Below, in pieces: positions 6,549 through 13,485 of a stretch of 13,485 bases of DNA. Where the stretch lies: positions 1 to 13,485 of the forward strand of contig JAEUWE010000380.1 in NCBI GenBank assembly GCA_016791465.1. The letters are read 5' to 3'. The notes under the pieces are model-generated. The model had not been told where the DNA came from. It was given only the letters and a program-made list of their open reading frames with translations, and searched no databases. Within the stretch, counting starts at the first letter, position 1, and each line of letters starts with the position of its first letter. Origin of the DNA: Pseudobdellovibrionaceae bacterium (GTDB lineage: Bacteria; Bdellovibrionota; Bdellovibrionia; Bdellovibrionales; JAMPXM01). Position numbers and translations under genes: made by a program.

Positions 6549-6910
6549 TTCGTAGTCTCTATTCGATCGATGATAGATTGAACTTCCGTCGAGATCGGCA
6601 TCGGCTGAAATGCGCTGACGTCGCTCGTTCCTGGGTTTCCTTTCGGATACTTCTTGAGAATCGAACCCGGGGCTGCCACCGACAGGCGAAAAATCTGACC
6701 TGTGATCTCCCTGACGTTTTGCGTGCGCAAAGCGAGAGAAAGCATCTGCCAATGCACGAGCGTATGTGGCAATGCAAATGGCTGAGAGATGATGTGGGCT
6801 TTCGCAAGCAAAGCCCACGCGTTTGAGACGTCGCCTCGACCCGAAGCCAGTTCCGCTTCTTTCAAAAAACTTTCGACTACTTGGCGACTGCGGGTTTTGG
6901 CGAAGCTCAT
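6545..6910 (-). CDS. DUF3703 family protein
   Basis: A 121-residue cytoplasmic protein with no signal or membrane segment. The conserved order of DUF3703 is recognisable: LASGRGDVSNAWALLAKAHI (21-40), PHTLVHWQMLSLAL (48-61), EITGQIFRLSVAAPGS (68-83), YPKGNPGTSDVSAF (88-101) and PMPI (103-106). Members usually sit beside metal-efflux genes; the activity is not known. Histidines at 39, 49 and 53 could bind metal, but that is a guess. The ATG at 6910 comes five bases after the stop of the upstream small secreted protein, whose last codons supply a GTAGGA-like ribosome binding site. The stop overlaps the next start by four bases. Confidence 0.85.
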   Translation of the reverse strand: MSFAKTRSRQVVESFLKEAELASGRGDVSNAWALLAKAHIISQPFALPHTLVHWQMLSLALRTQNVREITGQIFRLSVAAPGSILKKYPKGNPGTSDVSAFQPMPISTEVQSIIDRIETTK

Positions 6911-6915
6911 AAATC

Positions 6916-7179
6916 CTACTTCTTTTCTGATGCTTCTTTAGAGTGGTCGTCTTTGTGTTCGCCTTTTCCGTGGTGACCTTCGCACTCACACTCGGATTCG
7001 GGCTTACCGCACTCCGCACACATCAAAACTTTCTTTTTGCGCGATTTCTTATCGGTCTTGGTCAATTGCTCAACCGCTGTCGACTTCGATGTCGGCGTAC
7101 TTGCCGGCGTTGAGGTTTGAGCAAAAGCGGACGTACCAAAAACAATCGAAACTGCGCATGCGATAACTGAAAATTTCAT
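6916..7179 (-). CDS. Small secreted Cys/His-rich putative metal-binding protein
   Basis: An 87-residue protein with a Sec signal peptide (MKFSVIACAVSIVFGTSAFA, cleavage after residue 20). A Ser/Thr/Pro-rich linker and a basic patch (DKKSRKKK) follow. A metal-ligand cluster comes next: C54-x2-C57, C64, C66, H69, H70, H75, H79, among Glu and Asp. Such a cluster in a periplasmic peptide next to CzcA points to binding of Zn, Cd or a similar ion, perhaps as a buffer or delivery protein to the pump. I know no family name. The ATG at 7179 follows GGAG at a proper distance, nine bases after the CzcA stop. Confidence 0.8.
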   Translation of the reverse strand: MKFSVIACAVSIVFGTSAFAQTSTPASTPTSKSTAVEQLTKTDKKSRKKKVLMCAECGKPESECECEGHHGKGEHKDDHSKEASEKK

Positions 7180-7188
7180 TTCTACTCC

Positions 7189-10100
7189 TTATGTTTTCTG
7201 TTCTGAATCTGTTGCTAAATGTGAGTGCCGTTCAATTTGTTTTTCGAAAGCGAGATAGAGGACTGGGAGCACGATCAACGTCAACAGCGTTGATGAGATG
7301 ATGCCTCCAATGACGACGGTCGCGAGCGGTCGTTGAACTTCGGCACCCATGCCTGTCGAAAGGGCCATTGGCAAGAATCCGAAGACATCAACTAGCGCCG
7401 TCATCAAAACCGGGCGGAGACGTAAAGCCGTGCCTTGTTTGACAAGGTTCGAACCCGTGATTCCACGCGCCCGCAGTTCGTTGAAGTAGTTTACGAGGAC
7501 CACACCATTTAGAACCGCAATACCTGACAGTGCGATGAATCCAACACCCGCAGAAATGCTGAATGGTATCCTTGCGATGATCAGACCCAGCACCCCGCCG
7601 ACCAAGGCCAGTGGAACGCAGAGGAAGATAAGCGCAACCTCGACCACGTTTTTGAACGCAGCGTAGATCATCAAGAGAACCAAGAGCAATGCGACCGGTG
7701 CCAGCACAGATAGCCGATCTTTCGCTTCGTTGAGATTCTTAAAATTTCCGCCCCATTCCATGTAGTAGCCGGGAGGTAACTTCACCTCTTGCTGAACCTT
7801 CGCCTCAGCCTCTTTGACGAATGACTCTGTGTCGCGGCCTCGCGGATTTACCAAGACCGCAATTCGGCGCTTCGTCTGTTCTCGGCTAAATGAACTGAAC
7901 GCCTCTACGAACTTAAGAGATGCCACTTCATTCAGCGGTAGGGTCGCACCGCCTGCGATTCCCACAGGAAGTTTTTTGATCGACTCCATATCGCTTCTCG
8001 TGTCGTCATCGAGGCGTATGACAATCGGGTACTTCTTCATTCCGTCGTAGAATGTTCCGACCTCGTGTCCACCAATTCCGACGCCGACGGTTTCGAGAAC
8101 TTCTTTCGCCGAAACTCCGAGTCGCTTTAGCTTTTCTTTGTCTGGAGAAACATCGAGGACAGTAACGGTACCTTTAGCCTCCAGCTCGACATCGCCCGCA
8201 CCCGGAATCTTCTGAATGACGGCAACGGCCTGCTCAGCGATTTCTGTGATCTTGACCTGATCTTCGCCAAAGATCTTCAAAGACACATCGGCACGGGTTC
8301 CCTCCATCAGTTCGTTGAAACGAAGCTGAATGGGTTGGCTGACCAAGATACGCTGTCCCGGAGCTCGCTCCTCAAGCTCCGCAACGATGGCGGCCACGAG
8401 TTCATCTTTCGTTCTGCGCGACCCGTTTACAATCGGCCATTTCTCTTTTGGTTCAAGCATCAAATAAGTATCGGCGATGTTCGGTCCCATTGGGTCGGTC
8501 GAGATCTCAGCCGTTCCGATTCGCGTGAAGACATCTTTAATTTCGCCAAATTCACGAATGATACTTTGTGATTTCTCTTCAAGCGCAACGGAATGAGAAA
8601 TTCCGACTGTGACAGGTCGAATGAATTGAATCGCAAGCGATCCCTCGTTGAGCTGTGGAAGAAACTCTCCGCCGAGGCGGCTAAATAGAATTCCTCCCAA
8701 AACAATCGAAGCGACGGCGATCGATATGACGGCACGTCTTGAGCGCAGGCTCCAGTTCAACGTGGGTGCGTAGAGCTGATGGAGCTTCCGCATGATCCAT
8801 GGCTCTTTGTCTTCAACTTTGCCTTTTAGAATCAGACTTGCCAGGGCCGGCACAAACGTGAACGACAATGCCAGTGCCGAGATAATTGCAAAGATGAATG
8901 TGGCGGCCATCGGGATAAACATCTTACCTTCGATTCCGACGAAGGCGAAAACCGGCAAGAAAACCACGACAATGATGAGTTCGCCAAATCCCGCTGACTT
9001 TCGGATCTCAAGAGTTGCATCGTGAATCGTCTCGTTAACTTCGCGAGGTGTGAGAGCACGCTTCGCTTGTTGTGCTCGTTCGTGTAAATGACGAACGCTG
9101 TTATCGAGCACGATGACAGCTCCGTCGACGATAATCCCAAAATCCAGAGCGCCAAGACTCACAAGATTTCCCGAGATCCCAAATCTTCGCATCAGGATAA
9201 ACGTGAACAGAAGCGAAAGCGGAATGACGATGGCCGTGATTAGAGCCGCCCGCAGATTCCCAACAAGCAGGAAAAGAATAACGATCACGAGCACAGCGCC
9301 CATGAGCAAGTTGTGTTCAACTGTGCTTAAGGTCGCATTCACCAGATCGGAACGATTGTAAACCGCTTCGATCTTATATCCAGGTGGAAGTCCTTGCTTG
9401 ATCGCTTCAATCTGCTCGGCCACTCGAATCGATACTGATCTCGAATTTTCTCCAAGAAGCATAAGGACTGTGCCGAGTACGACTTCTTTTCCGTTGTGAA
9501 GAGCAGCGCCCGTGCGAAGTTCGCGGCCGATTTTGACGTTCGCGATGTCGCCGATCGAGATCACGCGCGCATTTTCTAGCGACTTAACGGGAACACTTCG
9601 AATGTCATCGAGAGACTTAAACAGACCAAACCCTTGAACGAGAAACTGATCTGCAGTTTGCTCAACATAGCCGCCACCAGCATTCTTGTTGGCGGATTCG
9701 ATGGCGTCTTCGATGTCAGAGAAGTGAACACCCAGCGCCGACATCTTTTTCGGATCAGGCTCGACGAGATATTGCTTCTCATGACCGCCAATCGTGTTGA
9801 CCTCAGCCACACCTTTTACCGAAAGTAAACGCGGCTTGATGTACCAATCTTGAAGAGATCTTAGTTCAGCAAGTTGCGCTAGTCGCTCAGGGCCGTCGGC
9901 TGTCTTCTCGGCTTCAATCACATAGTGATAGATTTCGCCAAGGCCAGACGACACGGGGCCCAGCGTCGGACTCACTCCACTCGGAAGCTGTTCCGCCACT
10001 CCTCGCAAGCGCTCAGTTACAAGCTGCCGAGCGCGGTAGATGTCAGTGTCATCTTCGAACGTCACCGTGACCTGGGAAATTCCGAAGCGAGTGATCGAAC

Positions 10101-10347
10101 GAACTTGGGTCACTCCGGGAATACCATTGAGCGATATTTCAACCGGAACGGTGACCGTTCGTTCAATTTCTTCGGGGCTTAGTGCAGCGACCGGTGTATT
10201 CACCTGTACCTGAACATTTGTGATGTCAGGAACCGCATCAATGGGAAGTTTCGTAAACGCGATCCATCCAGCGAAGGCCACCAAGGCCGTTGCGAGCATG
10301 ACGAGCCAGCGATACTGAATGGACGTTCGAACTAATTTTGAAATCAT
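7189..10347 (-). CDS. czcA: CzcA-type heavy-metal RND efflux pump
   Basis: A 1052-residue inner-membrane proton/metal antiporter of the HME-RND family, the normal full length. The N-terminal helix (about 14-31) is followed by LPIDAVPDITNVQVQVNTPV, typical of CzcA/CusA. The TM4 motif DFGIIVDGAVIVLDN at 402-416 belongs to the CzcA (Zn/Co/Cd/Ni) type, not the copper/silver CusA type. D402 and D408 are present; the position of CzcA E415 is D415 here. Two blocks of TM segments (about 340-540 and 880-1035) and two large periplasmic domains are intact. It starts at ATG 10347 after AGAGG, 15 bases from the adaptor stop. With the adaptor and the CzcC-type protein it should export divalent metal from periplasm to outside. 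The exact metal cannot be read from sequence. Confidence 0.95.
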   Translation of the reverse strand: MISKLVRTSIQYRWLVMLATALVAFAGWIAFTKLPIDAVPDITNVQVQVNTPVAALSPEEIERTVTVPVEISLNGIPGVTQVRSITRFGISQVTVTFEDDTDIYRARQLVTERLRGVAEQLPSGVSPTLGPVSSGLGEIYHYVIEAEKTADGPERLAQLAELRSLQDWYIKPRLLSVKGVAEVNTIGGHEKQYLVEPDPKKMSALGVHFSDIEDAIESANKNAGGGYVEQTADQFLVQGFGLFKSLDDIRSVPVKSLENARVISIGDIANVKIGRELRTGAALHNGKEVVLGTVLMLLGENSRSVSIRVAEQIEAIKQGLPPGYKIEAVYNRSDLVNATLSTVEHNLLMGAVLVIVILFLLVGNLRAALITAIVIPLSLLFTFILMRRFGISGNLVSLGALDFGIIVDGAVIVLDNSVRHLHERAQQAKRALTPREVNETIHDATLEIRKSAGFGELIIVVVFLPVFAFVGIEGKMFIPMAATFIFAIISALALSFTFVPALASLILKGKVEDKEPWIMRKLHQLYAPTLNWSLRSRRAVISIAVASIVLGGILFSRLGGEFLPQLNEGSLAIQFIRPVTVGISHSVALEEKSQSIIREFGEIKDVFTRIGTAEISTDPMGPNIADTYLMLEPKEKWPIVNGSRRTKDELVAAIVAELEERAPGQRILVSQPIQLRFNELMEGTRADVSLKIFGEDQVKITEIAEQAVAVIQKIPGAGDVELEAKGTVTVLDVSPDKEKLKRLGVSAKEVLETVGVGIGGHEVGTFYDGMKKYPIVIRLDDDTRSDMESIKKLPVGIAGGATLPLNEVASLKFVEAFSSFSREQTKRRIAVLVNPRGRDTESFVKEAEAKVQQEVKLPPGYYMEWGGNFKNLNEAKDRLSVLAPVALLLVLLMIYAAFKNVVEVALIFLCVPLALVGGVLGLIIARIPFSISAGVGFIALSGIAVLNGVVLVNYFNELRARGITGSNLVKQGTALRLRPVLMTALVDVFGFLPMALSTGMGAEVQRPLATVVIGGIISSTLLTLIVLPVLYLAFEKQIERHSHLATDSEQKT

Positions 10348-10362
10348 AAATCGAACCTCTTG

Positions 10363-10797
10363 TTAATGGGCACACGTATCAACGGTGCCGGCATTTAGAT
10401 CAGCATCAGTCATTCGTAGGAATTGAACTCCGTGAGATGCGATCTCATCACCGGGCTCAAGATCCTGCGAAGTGATCAATGCCGTCTCGCTTGTCTGTGA
10501 TACGACTTTGACTAGGACCATCGAAATCCATCCGTCGTATCGTCGGTAAACGCCTGTCGATTGCTTGATATGAATGAGCGACGACTTCGGAATACGCCAT
10601 GGTCCCGAACCGCGAACTGATTCGAAACGTACTCCGAGAGTCGAAACGGCTTTCGGTGACATCTTAAAGCCGTCTTCTTCTGAAAAGGCTTCGATGGCTT
10701 TCCCTGGGCCGAAACGTGACGACATTTCCTCCTCGTCCGAAAAAACGGCCAGAGGAAAGAGAAGTACGCAGAGCCCGAGTAATTTTAGTGTTTTCAT
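10363..10797 (-). CDS. Very short RND periplasmic adaptor (CzcB/CusB-like, minimal)
   Basis: A 144-residue protein with a signal peptide (residues 1-20, cleaved near VFS). KMSPKAVSTLGVRFESV (45-61) resembles the strand that leads into the beta-barrel of CzcB-type adaptors. IPKSSLIHIKQSTGVYRRYD (69-88) and LITSQDLEPGDEIASHGVQF (107-126) match the end of such proteins. Ordinary adaptors have about 350-520 residues with a lipoyl domain and a coiled-coil hairpin that reaches the outer-membrane factor; neither is present. It ends with CAH. The ATG overlaps the stop of the outer-membrane factor gene (ATGA) and has GGAG five bases upstream. The sequence shows no frameshift remnant, so this looks like a natural minimal form. 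Adaptor identity is inferred from weak similarity and position. Confidence 0.7.
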   Translation of the reverse strand: MKTLKLLGLCVLLFPLAVFSDEEEMSSRFGPGKAIEAFSEEDGFKMSPKAVSTLGVRFESVRGSGPWRIPKSSLIHIKQSTGVYRRYDGWISMVLVKVVSQTSETALITSQDLEPGDEIASHGVQFLRMTDADLNAGTVDTCAH

Positions 10798-12068
10798 GGT
10801 TTCTCCGTGAAAATGCGGCCGTCGAATTTGTGAATCAGCCAGAGGGCTTCAATAGCTCTTAGCTCTCGGCCGTTGCGACTGTGAATGAGTTCGGAACGTT
10901 GACGATGAAGTTCGATGAGGAGCGAGCCCGCAATGAGGCCGCGGCGCACGGCTCCCTGGCTGCGATTGAAGTCCTTGAGGATCGAATCTACTGAAGGCGA
11001 ATTCTTGAGAGCCTCGACGGCACTCGCGTAAACTTTCGTTTGCTCAGCGCGCTCGTGGCTTTCTTCATCGCGTGTCAGTTGAATCAAGGTTTCTGACTGC
11101 GCAACCGCGACATTGGCGTAGGCACGGCCGGCGCCATTCTGATTGAAGACTGGAAGATCCATCATCAAACGCAAACCGTACAGATTCTCGTTTTGAACGC
11201 TGTTTCGCTCTAGCTTCGCCATCGGCCCCAGACGCAATTGCGGCCAAACCAGAGACTTTTCGCTAGACAGTCGCGCAAGAGCAAAGTCACGATCGGCCAT
11301 TGCTTTCATGATCGCCGGAGAGCTTTCGCCAGCAAATTTCGGAATCTCCGGCCATTGGGTGGGAGCCGCCGGCAAAACTGGCTTCAACTCGGCCAGTGAA
11401 TGCCCAGTCGATACGTGAAAGTAATGTTCAAGTTTTCGCTCTTCCTCAAACATTTCAGACTGCTTGATTTTCGCATCTGCGAGCGCCATGCGGTAAACCG
11501 TGAGCGTAACTTGTTGATCAGGCGTCAGCGCCGGACGACTCGATTGCTGCGAGATAATCCTTTCGAGAGTTTCGACCGTTTCTTTTAGAAGAGACTTTTC
11601 GATCTCGACTTGACGCAATCGATGTAGATTTCGAACGGTTTCACGCACGAGATCGGCCTGAACTTCTCGTTGCTCAGCGCTCAGGATCTTTCCTTGAGCC
11701 TCAGCAGATGAGATTCGAGCACTTCGGCGACCGCCCCATTCGATCGGCTGCAAAAGACCGATGTCGGTGCTCGAAGCGTCGCCTCCGTCTTTTCGTCCCG
11801 CTGCGGATTGAATATCGATTTCCGGATTTGGAATCTGTCCTGCGATATCAACCAGTGATTTCGATTGATCTGTTGCAAGCCTGGCCCGTTTGGCGACTGG
11901 ACTTTCTGCCATCGCACAGACGACGACATCCATCGCACTTTTGGGAAGCGGACACTCCGGGTGGCTTCCGTGCTTGTGTTCCGTTGCTTCAGCACCGGGT
12001 GCAGCCCCCGAAATTGAAGCTTTGCCCATGGCGAGAAGCAGAATCGCTAAGATAGCGATGTGTTTCAT
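10794..12068 (-). CDS. czcC: CzcC/TolC-like outer-membrane factor of the metal efflux system
   Basis: A 424-residue outer-membrane channel protein. The start is ATG 12068, preceded by GAGG six bases away; an in-frame extension to 12146 lacks a signal peptide and is rejected. Residues 1-22 are a Sec signal peptide, followed by a His-rich mature end (EHKHGSHPECP, 30-40). The rest has the OEP pattern: repeated long amphipathic helices (for example the stretch around SAEAQGKILSAEQREVQADL), then strand-like segments such as YGLRLMMDLPVFNQNGAGRA, which is typical of CzcC. Two similar halves are expected from the family. It lies directly upstream of the short adaptor and CzcA, and 74 bases downstream of the Cys/His-rich lipoprotein-like gene. 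Assignment to the metal class rests on its operon. Confidence 0.85.
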   Translation of the reverse strand: MKHIAILAILLLAMGKASISGAAPGAEATEHKHGSHPECPLPKSAMDVVVCAMAESPVAKRARLATDQSKSLVDIAGQIPNPEIDIQSAAGRKDGGDASSTDIGLLQPIEWGGRRSARISSAEAQGKILSAEQREVQADLVRETVRNLHRLRQVEIEKSLLKETVETLERIISQQSSRPALTPDQQVTLTVYRMALADAKIKQSEMFEEERKLEHYFHVSTGHSLAELKPVLPAAPTQWPEIPKFAGESSPAIMKAMADRDFALARLSSEKSLVWPQLRLGPMAKLERNSVQNENLYGLRLMMDLPVFNQNGAGRAYANVAVAQSETLIQLTRDEESHERAEQTKVYASAVEALKNSPSVDSILKDFNRSQGAVRRGLIAGSLLIELHRQRSELIHSRNGRELRAIEALWLIHKFDGRIFTEKP

Positions 12069-12142
12069 TTGAAACCTCGTTGGTAAAATTCTTGATAAAG
12101 AAATTGATGGCGTTCGATCGTGATTGGGTTTGGCCCCTAAGA

Positions 12143-12493
12143 TCAAACTTTCGGCGGACGTCGGAGAGTCCCGTACGACGGCGAGTCGTGATTGAACGCG
12201 TAGACGCTATACCGACTAACTACGGTCGTGATCTGCGTCGGCATCGGAACGGCATTTGAAGTCGCAACGTGGCCGCCGTGACAGTGCTGGCAAGCCTCAT
12301 GCGAAGAATGGTTGTCGCGGTGAGATTTCGAGCTTTCTTCGGATTCGCAAAACCCTTCAGCGGAAGGATTCGAATCACAATCGCTTATAACGGTTTGGCC
12401 GAGCATTGCGCCGGACGAATGTGAGATTTCCTCGATCATGCAGGGATCAAAACAAGAGGAGAAGAAAATCAGCATGATCAAGAAGACGCGCAT
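12143..12493 (-). CDS. Cys/His-rich putative lipoprotein of the metal operon
   Basis: A 116-residue protein. The start ATG 12493 overlaps the CDF stop by one base (TGATG), so it is translated by coupling; a longer frame to 12679 only shadows the CDF gene. A short hydrophobic leader ends in FSSC (residues 11-14), an acceptable lipobox, so it may be anchored in a membrane. The middle is rich in ligands: C39, C49, H58, H62, H65, C68, H70, C71, H72 and H75, with the core HEACQHCHGGH. The C-terminal 35 residues are conserved-looking but featureless (VSRYSVYAFNHDSPSYG). Probably binds metal in the periplasm beside the efflux system. I do not know a family name. Some small proteins in czc-type clusters have this composition, but no homology is claimed. 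Confidence 0.7.
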   Translation of the reverse strand: MRVFLIMLIFFSSCFDPCMIEEISHSSGAMLGQTVISDCDSNPSAEGFCESEESSKSHRDNHSSHEACQHCHGGHVATSNAVPMPTQITTVVSRYSVYAFNHDSPSYGTLRRPPKV

Positions 12494-13122
12494 CAGTTTG
12501 TCACCATCGGAGCACGGAGCTCGTCTTGTGCTTCGTTGATGACTTCGTAAGCGGATTTGAGGAATAAGCACGCAATTGCGACGCCGACGACTAGATCTGG
12601 CCATCCCGAATTCAATAAGCCAACAAGAACGGATGCGACGATTACGCCCACATTCGACACGATATCGTTTCGTGAACAAAGCCAGGTCGAGCGCATATTG
12701 ATGTCGTCGGCCCGGTGGCTATAGAGAAGAACAAGGCAAATCGCGTTAGCTGCGAGTGCCACGGCGCCAATCACGCCCATCGTTTCTGCGACGGGTACCG
12801 AAGCCGTCAAAAAGCGATATGTCGCTTGTCCGAGGACAACAAAACCAGAGATGGCCATGATGACGCCTTTAGAGAGCCCCGCTCGCGCACGCCAGATCGC
12901 ACCACGGTTCAAAGCAAAGAGGCTGAATCCGTAAACAGCGGCGTCGCCGAACATATCGAGTGAGTCGGCCATCAGGGCCGAAGAACGTGAAAGCCAGCCA
13001 AAAGTGAATTCAACGACGAACATGAGAGCGTTGATGCCAAGGACCCATTTGAGAACGGTTCCTTGCTTTTCGCGCAACTTCGCGAGTTCGGCTGATTTGG
13101 CTTCGCAGCAGCTTTTTCCCAT
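12493..13122 (-). CDS. Short cation diffusion facilitator (CDF) transporter
   Basis: A 209-residue inner-membrane transporter that should carry divalent metal out of the cytoplasm against protons. The six expected helices are about residues 24-44, 60-71, 84-104, 115-135, 155-171 and 176-190. Likely metal ligands are D56 and D60 in ADSLDMFGD, and C149 and D153 in LCSRNDIVSN, where classical CzcD proteins have HxxxD in both places. The usual C-terminal cytoplasmic domain of about 90 residues is missing: the protein ends soon after helix 6. The N-terminus carries a vicinal Cys pair (C5, C6). ATG 13122 follows GGAG by four bases. It is the first gene of the operon, right after the MerR-type promoter. 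Confidence 0.88.
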   Translation of the reverse strand: MGKSCCEAKSAELAKLREKQGTVLKWVLGINALMFVVEFTFGWLSRSSALMADSLDMFGDAAVYGFSLFALNRGAIWRARAGLSKGVIMAISGFVVLGQATYRFLTASVPVAETMGVIGAVALAANAICLVLLYSHRADDINMRSTWLCSRNDIVSNVGVIVASVLVGLLNSGWPDLVVGVAIACLFLKSAYEVINEAQDELRAPMVTN

Positions 13123-13142
13123 GTTGCTCCGTTCTAAATACT

Positions 13143-13173
13143 ATTCAACACCCTGGAGTTACACCAGGGTCAA
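13143..13173 (-). promoter_or_regulatory. MerR-type promoter/operator of the metal operon
   Basis: On the minus strand the -35 TTGACC (13173-13168) and the -10 TTGAAT (13148-13143) are 19 bases apart, the elongated spacing typical of MerR-controlled promoters. Between and over them lies a 21-bp dyad at 13150-13170: ACCCTGG, a 7-base centre and CCAGGGT. This resembles operators of CadR, ZntR and PbrR. Transcription would start near 13136, just before the CDF gene. The divergent regulator gene begins 20 bases from the other end. Confidence 0.8.
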
Positions 13174-13190
13174 GTGGTAGCCTGCGGCTC

Positions 13191-13485
13191 ATGAAAATCG
13201 GCGAAGTCTCAAAAAAGACCGGTCTCTCAATTGACGCTATTCGTTTCTACGAGAAATCGGGTCTCATTAAGCGACCGCTACGTTCCGAGGGCGGATACCG
13301 AGACTTCAACTCCGACGCGGTGGCCGCGATCGAATTCATCGCGCACTGTCGCTCGCTCGATATTCCGATCGCAGAAATCAAGAAGCTACTGAACGTTCGT
13401 TCTGGCACCGCGAAATCGTGTCGCCAAGCCAATGAAGTCATCAACGAGCAGTTAGATAAACTGCGAATCCGAATCAAAGAACTAA
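13191..13485 (+). CDS. MerR-family metal-responsive regulator, CadR/PbrR-like (5' part; runs off right edge)
   Basis: The first 98 codons are present. Residues 1-38 are the MerR winged-helix DNA-binding domain: MKIGEVSKKTGLSIDAIRFY, then EKSGLIKRP and GGYRDF. The dimerisation helix is beginning (SCRQANEVINEQLDKLRIRI). C77 sits where CadR/PbrR proteins have their first metal-binding cysteine, so Cd, Pb or Zn sensing is likely; the C-terminal ligands lie outside the window. ATG 13191 is chosen because the domain begins there; no strong Shine-Dalgarno is visible. It is divergent from the metal operon and shares the operator at 13150-13170, where such proteins usually twist the DNA to activate the operon and limit their own expression. 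Confidence 0.92.
   Translation, partial: MKIGEVSKKTGLSIDAIRFYEKSGLIKRPLRSEGGYRDFNSDAVAAIEFIAHCRSLDIPIAEIKKLLNVRSGTAKSCRQANEVINEQLDKLRIRIKEL

Noticed and set aside
6549..7019. Upstream extension of the HXXEE protein frame (343 residues from 7019)
   Set aside because: The extra 157 residues overlap the DUF3703 gene and the Cys/His-rich gene in another frame and are Arg/Ser-rich; GTG 6548 overlaps the previous stop and begins the membrane protein sensibly.
12069..12146. 26-residue extension of the CzcC-like protein
   Set aside because: It would place charged residues before the signal peptide; ATG 12068 has GAGG at the right distance and starts a clean signal peptide.
1..13485. CRISPR arrays, tRNA genes, rRNA and insertion sequences
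   Set aside because: I saw no regularly spaced repeats, cloverleaf-like conserved sequence, rRNA motifs or transposase-like protein anywhere in the window.

Overview
The window looks like a chromosomal accessory region of a Gram-negative bacterium with roughly balanced GC. It has Sec-exported and lipoprotein-like proteins, an RND-type tripartite efflux system, frequent GTG/TTG starts and tightly overlapping genes. The style (many small exported proteins, a possible TIGR02147-like regulator beside an exported protein) is compatible with Bdellovibrionota, but that is a weak inference; there is no rRNA or marker gene to fix the taxonomy.

Layout. (1) 1-1131, minus strand: the 5' part of an unrecognised putative lipoprotein gene that runs off the left edge. 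Its ribosome binding site lies in a predicted hairpin. (2) About 1247-2585, plus strand: a perfect 22-bp palindrome, a small XRE-type regulator, a winged-helix-like protein and a small secreted protein, the last two overlapping by ATGA, ending in a Rho-independent terminator. (3) 2684-4469, plus strand: a compact two-gene CBASS anti-phage system, made of a CD-NTase (cGAS/DncV-like nucleotidyltransferase) and an S-4TM four-helix membrane effector. (4) 4494-5360, minus strand: an HNH endonuclease convergent to CBASS, with a C-terminal region I do not recognise. Divergent from it at 5451-5975 is a CGNR-type zinc-finger protein whose start codon sits in a nested inverted repeat. (5) 13122 down to 5988, minus strand: an eight-gene heavy-metal resistance operon. 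In order it encodes a short CDF transporter, a Cys/His-rich lipoprotein-like protein, a CzcC-type outer-membrane factor, a very short periplasmic adaptor, a CzcA pump, a Cys/His-rich secreted peptide, a DUF3703 protein and an HXXEE membrane protein. (6) 13191 to the right edge, plus strand: a divergent MerR-family (CadR/PbrR-like) regulator, partial. The shared intergenic region holds a typical MerR operator between -35 and -10 hexamers spaced 19 bp apart.

How it works together (inference from families). Metal (Cd/Zn/Pb/Co class) bound by the MerR protein would switch on the minus-strand operon. The CDF moves metal from cytoplasm to periplasm, Cys/His-rich exported proteins may buffer it there, and CzcCBA removes it across the outer membrane. 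In the defence block, the CD-NTase would make a cyclic oligonucleotide on phage infection, which would make the 4TM protein disrupt the inner membrane. The HNH and zinc-finger genes look like further mobile or defence cargo between CBASS and the metal operon.

No tRNA, rRNA, CRISPR array, insertion sequence or transposase was recognised. There is no gene-free stretch over 300 bases; the largest gap is about 190 bases (1132-1320).
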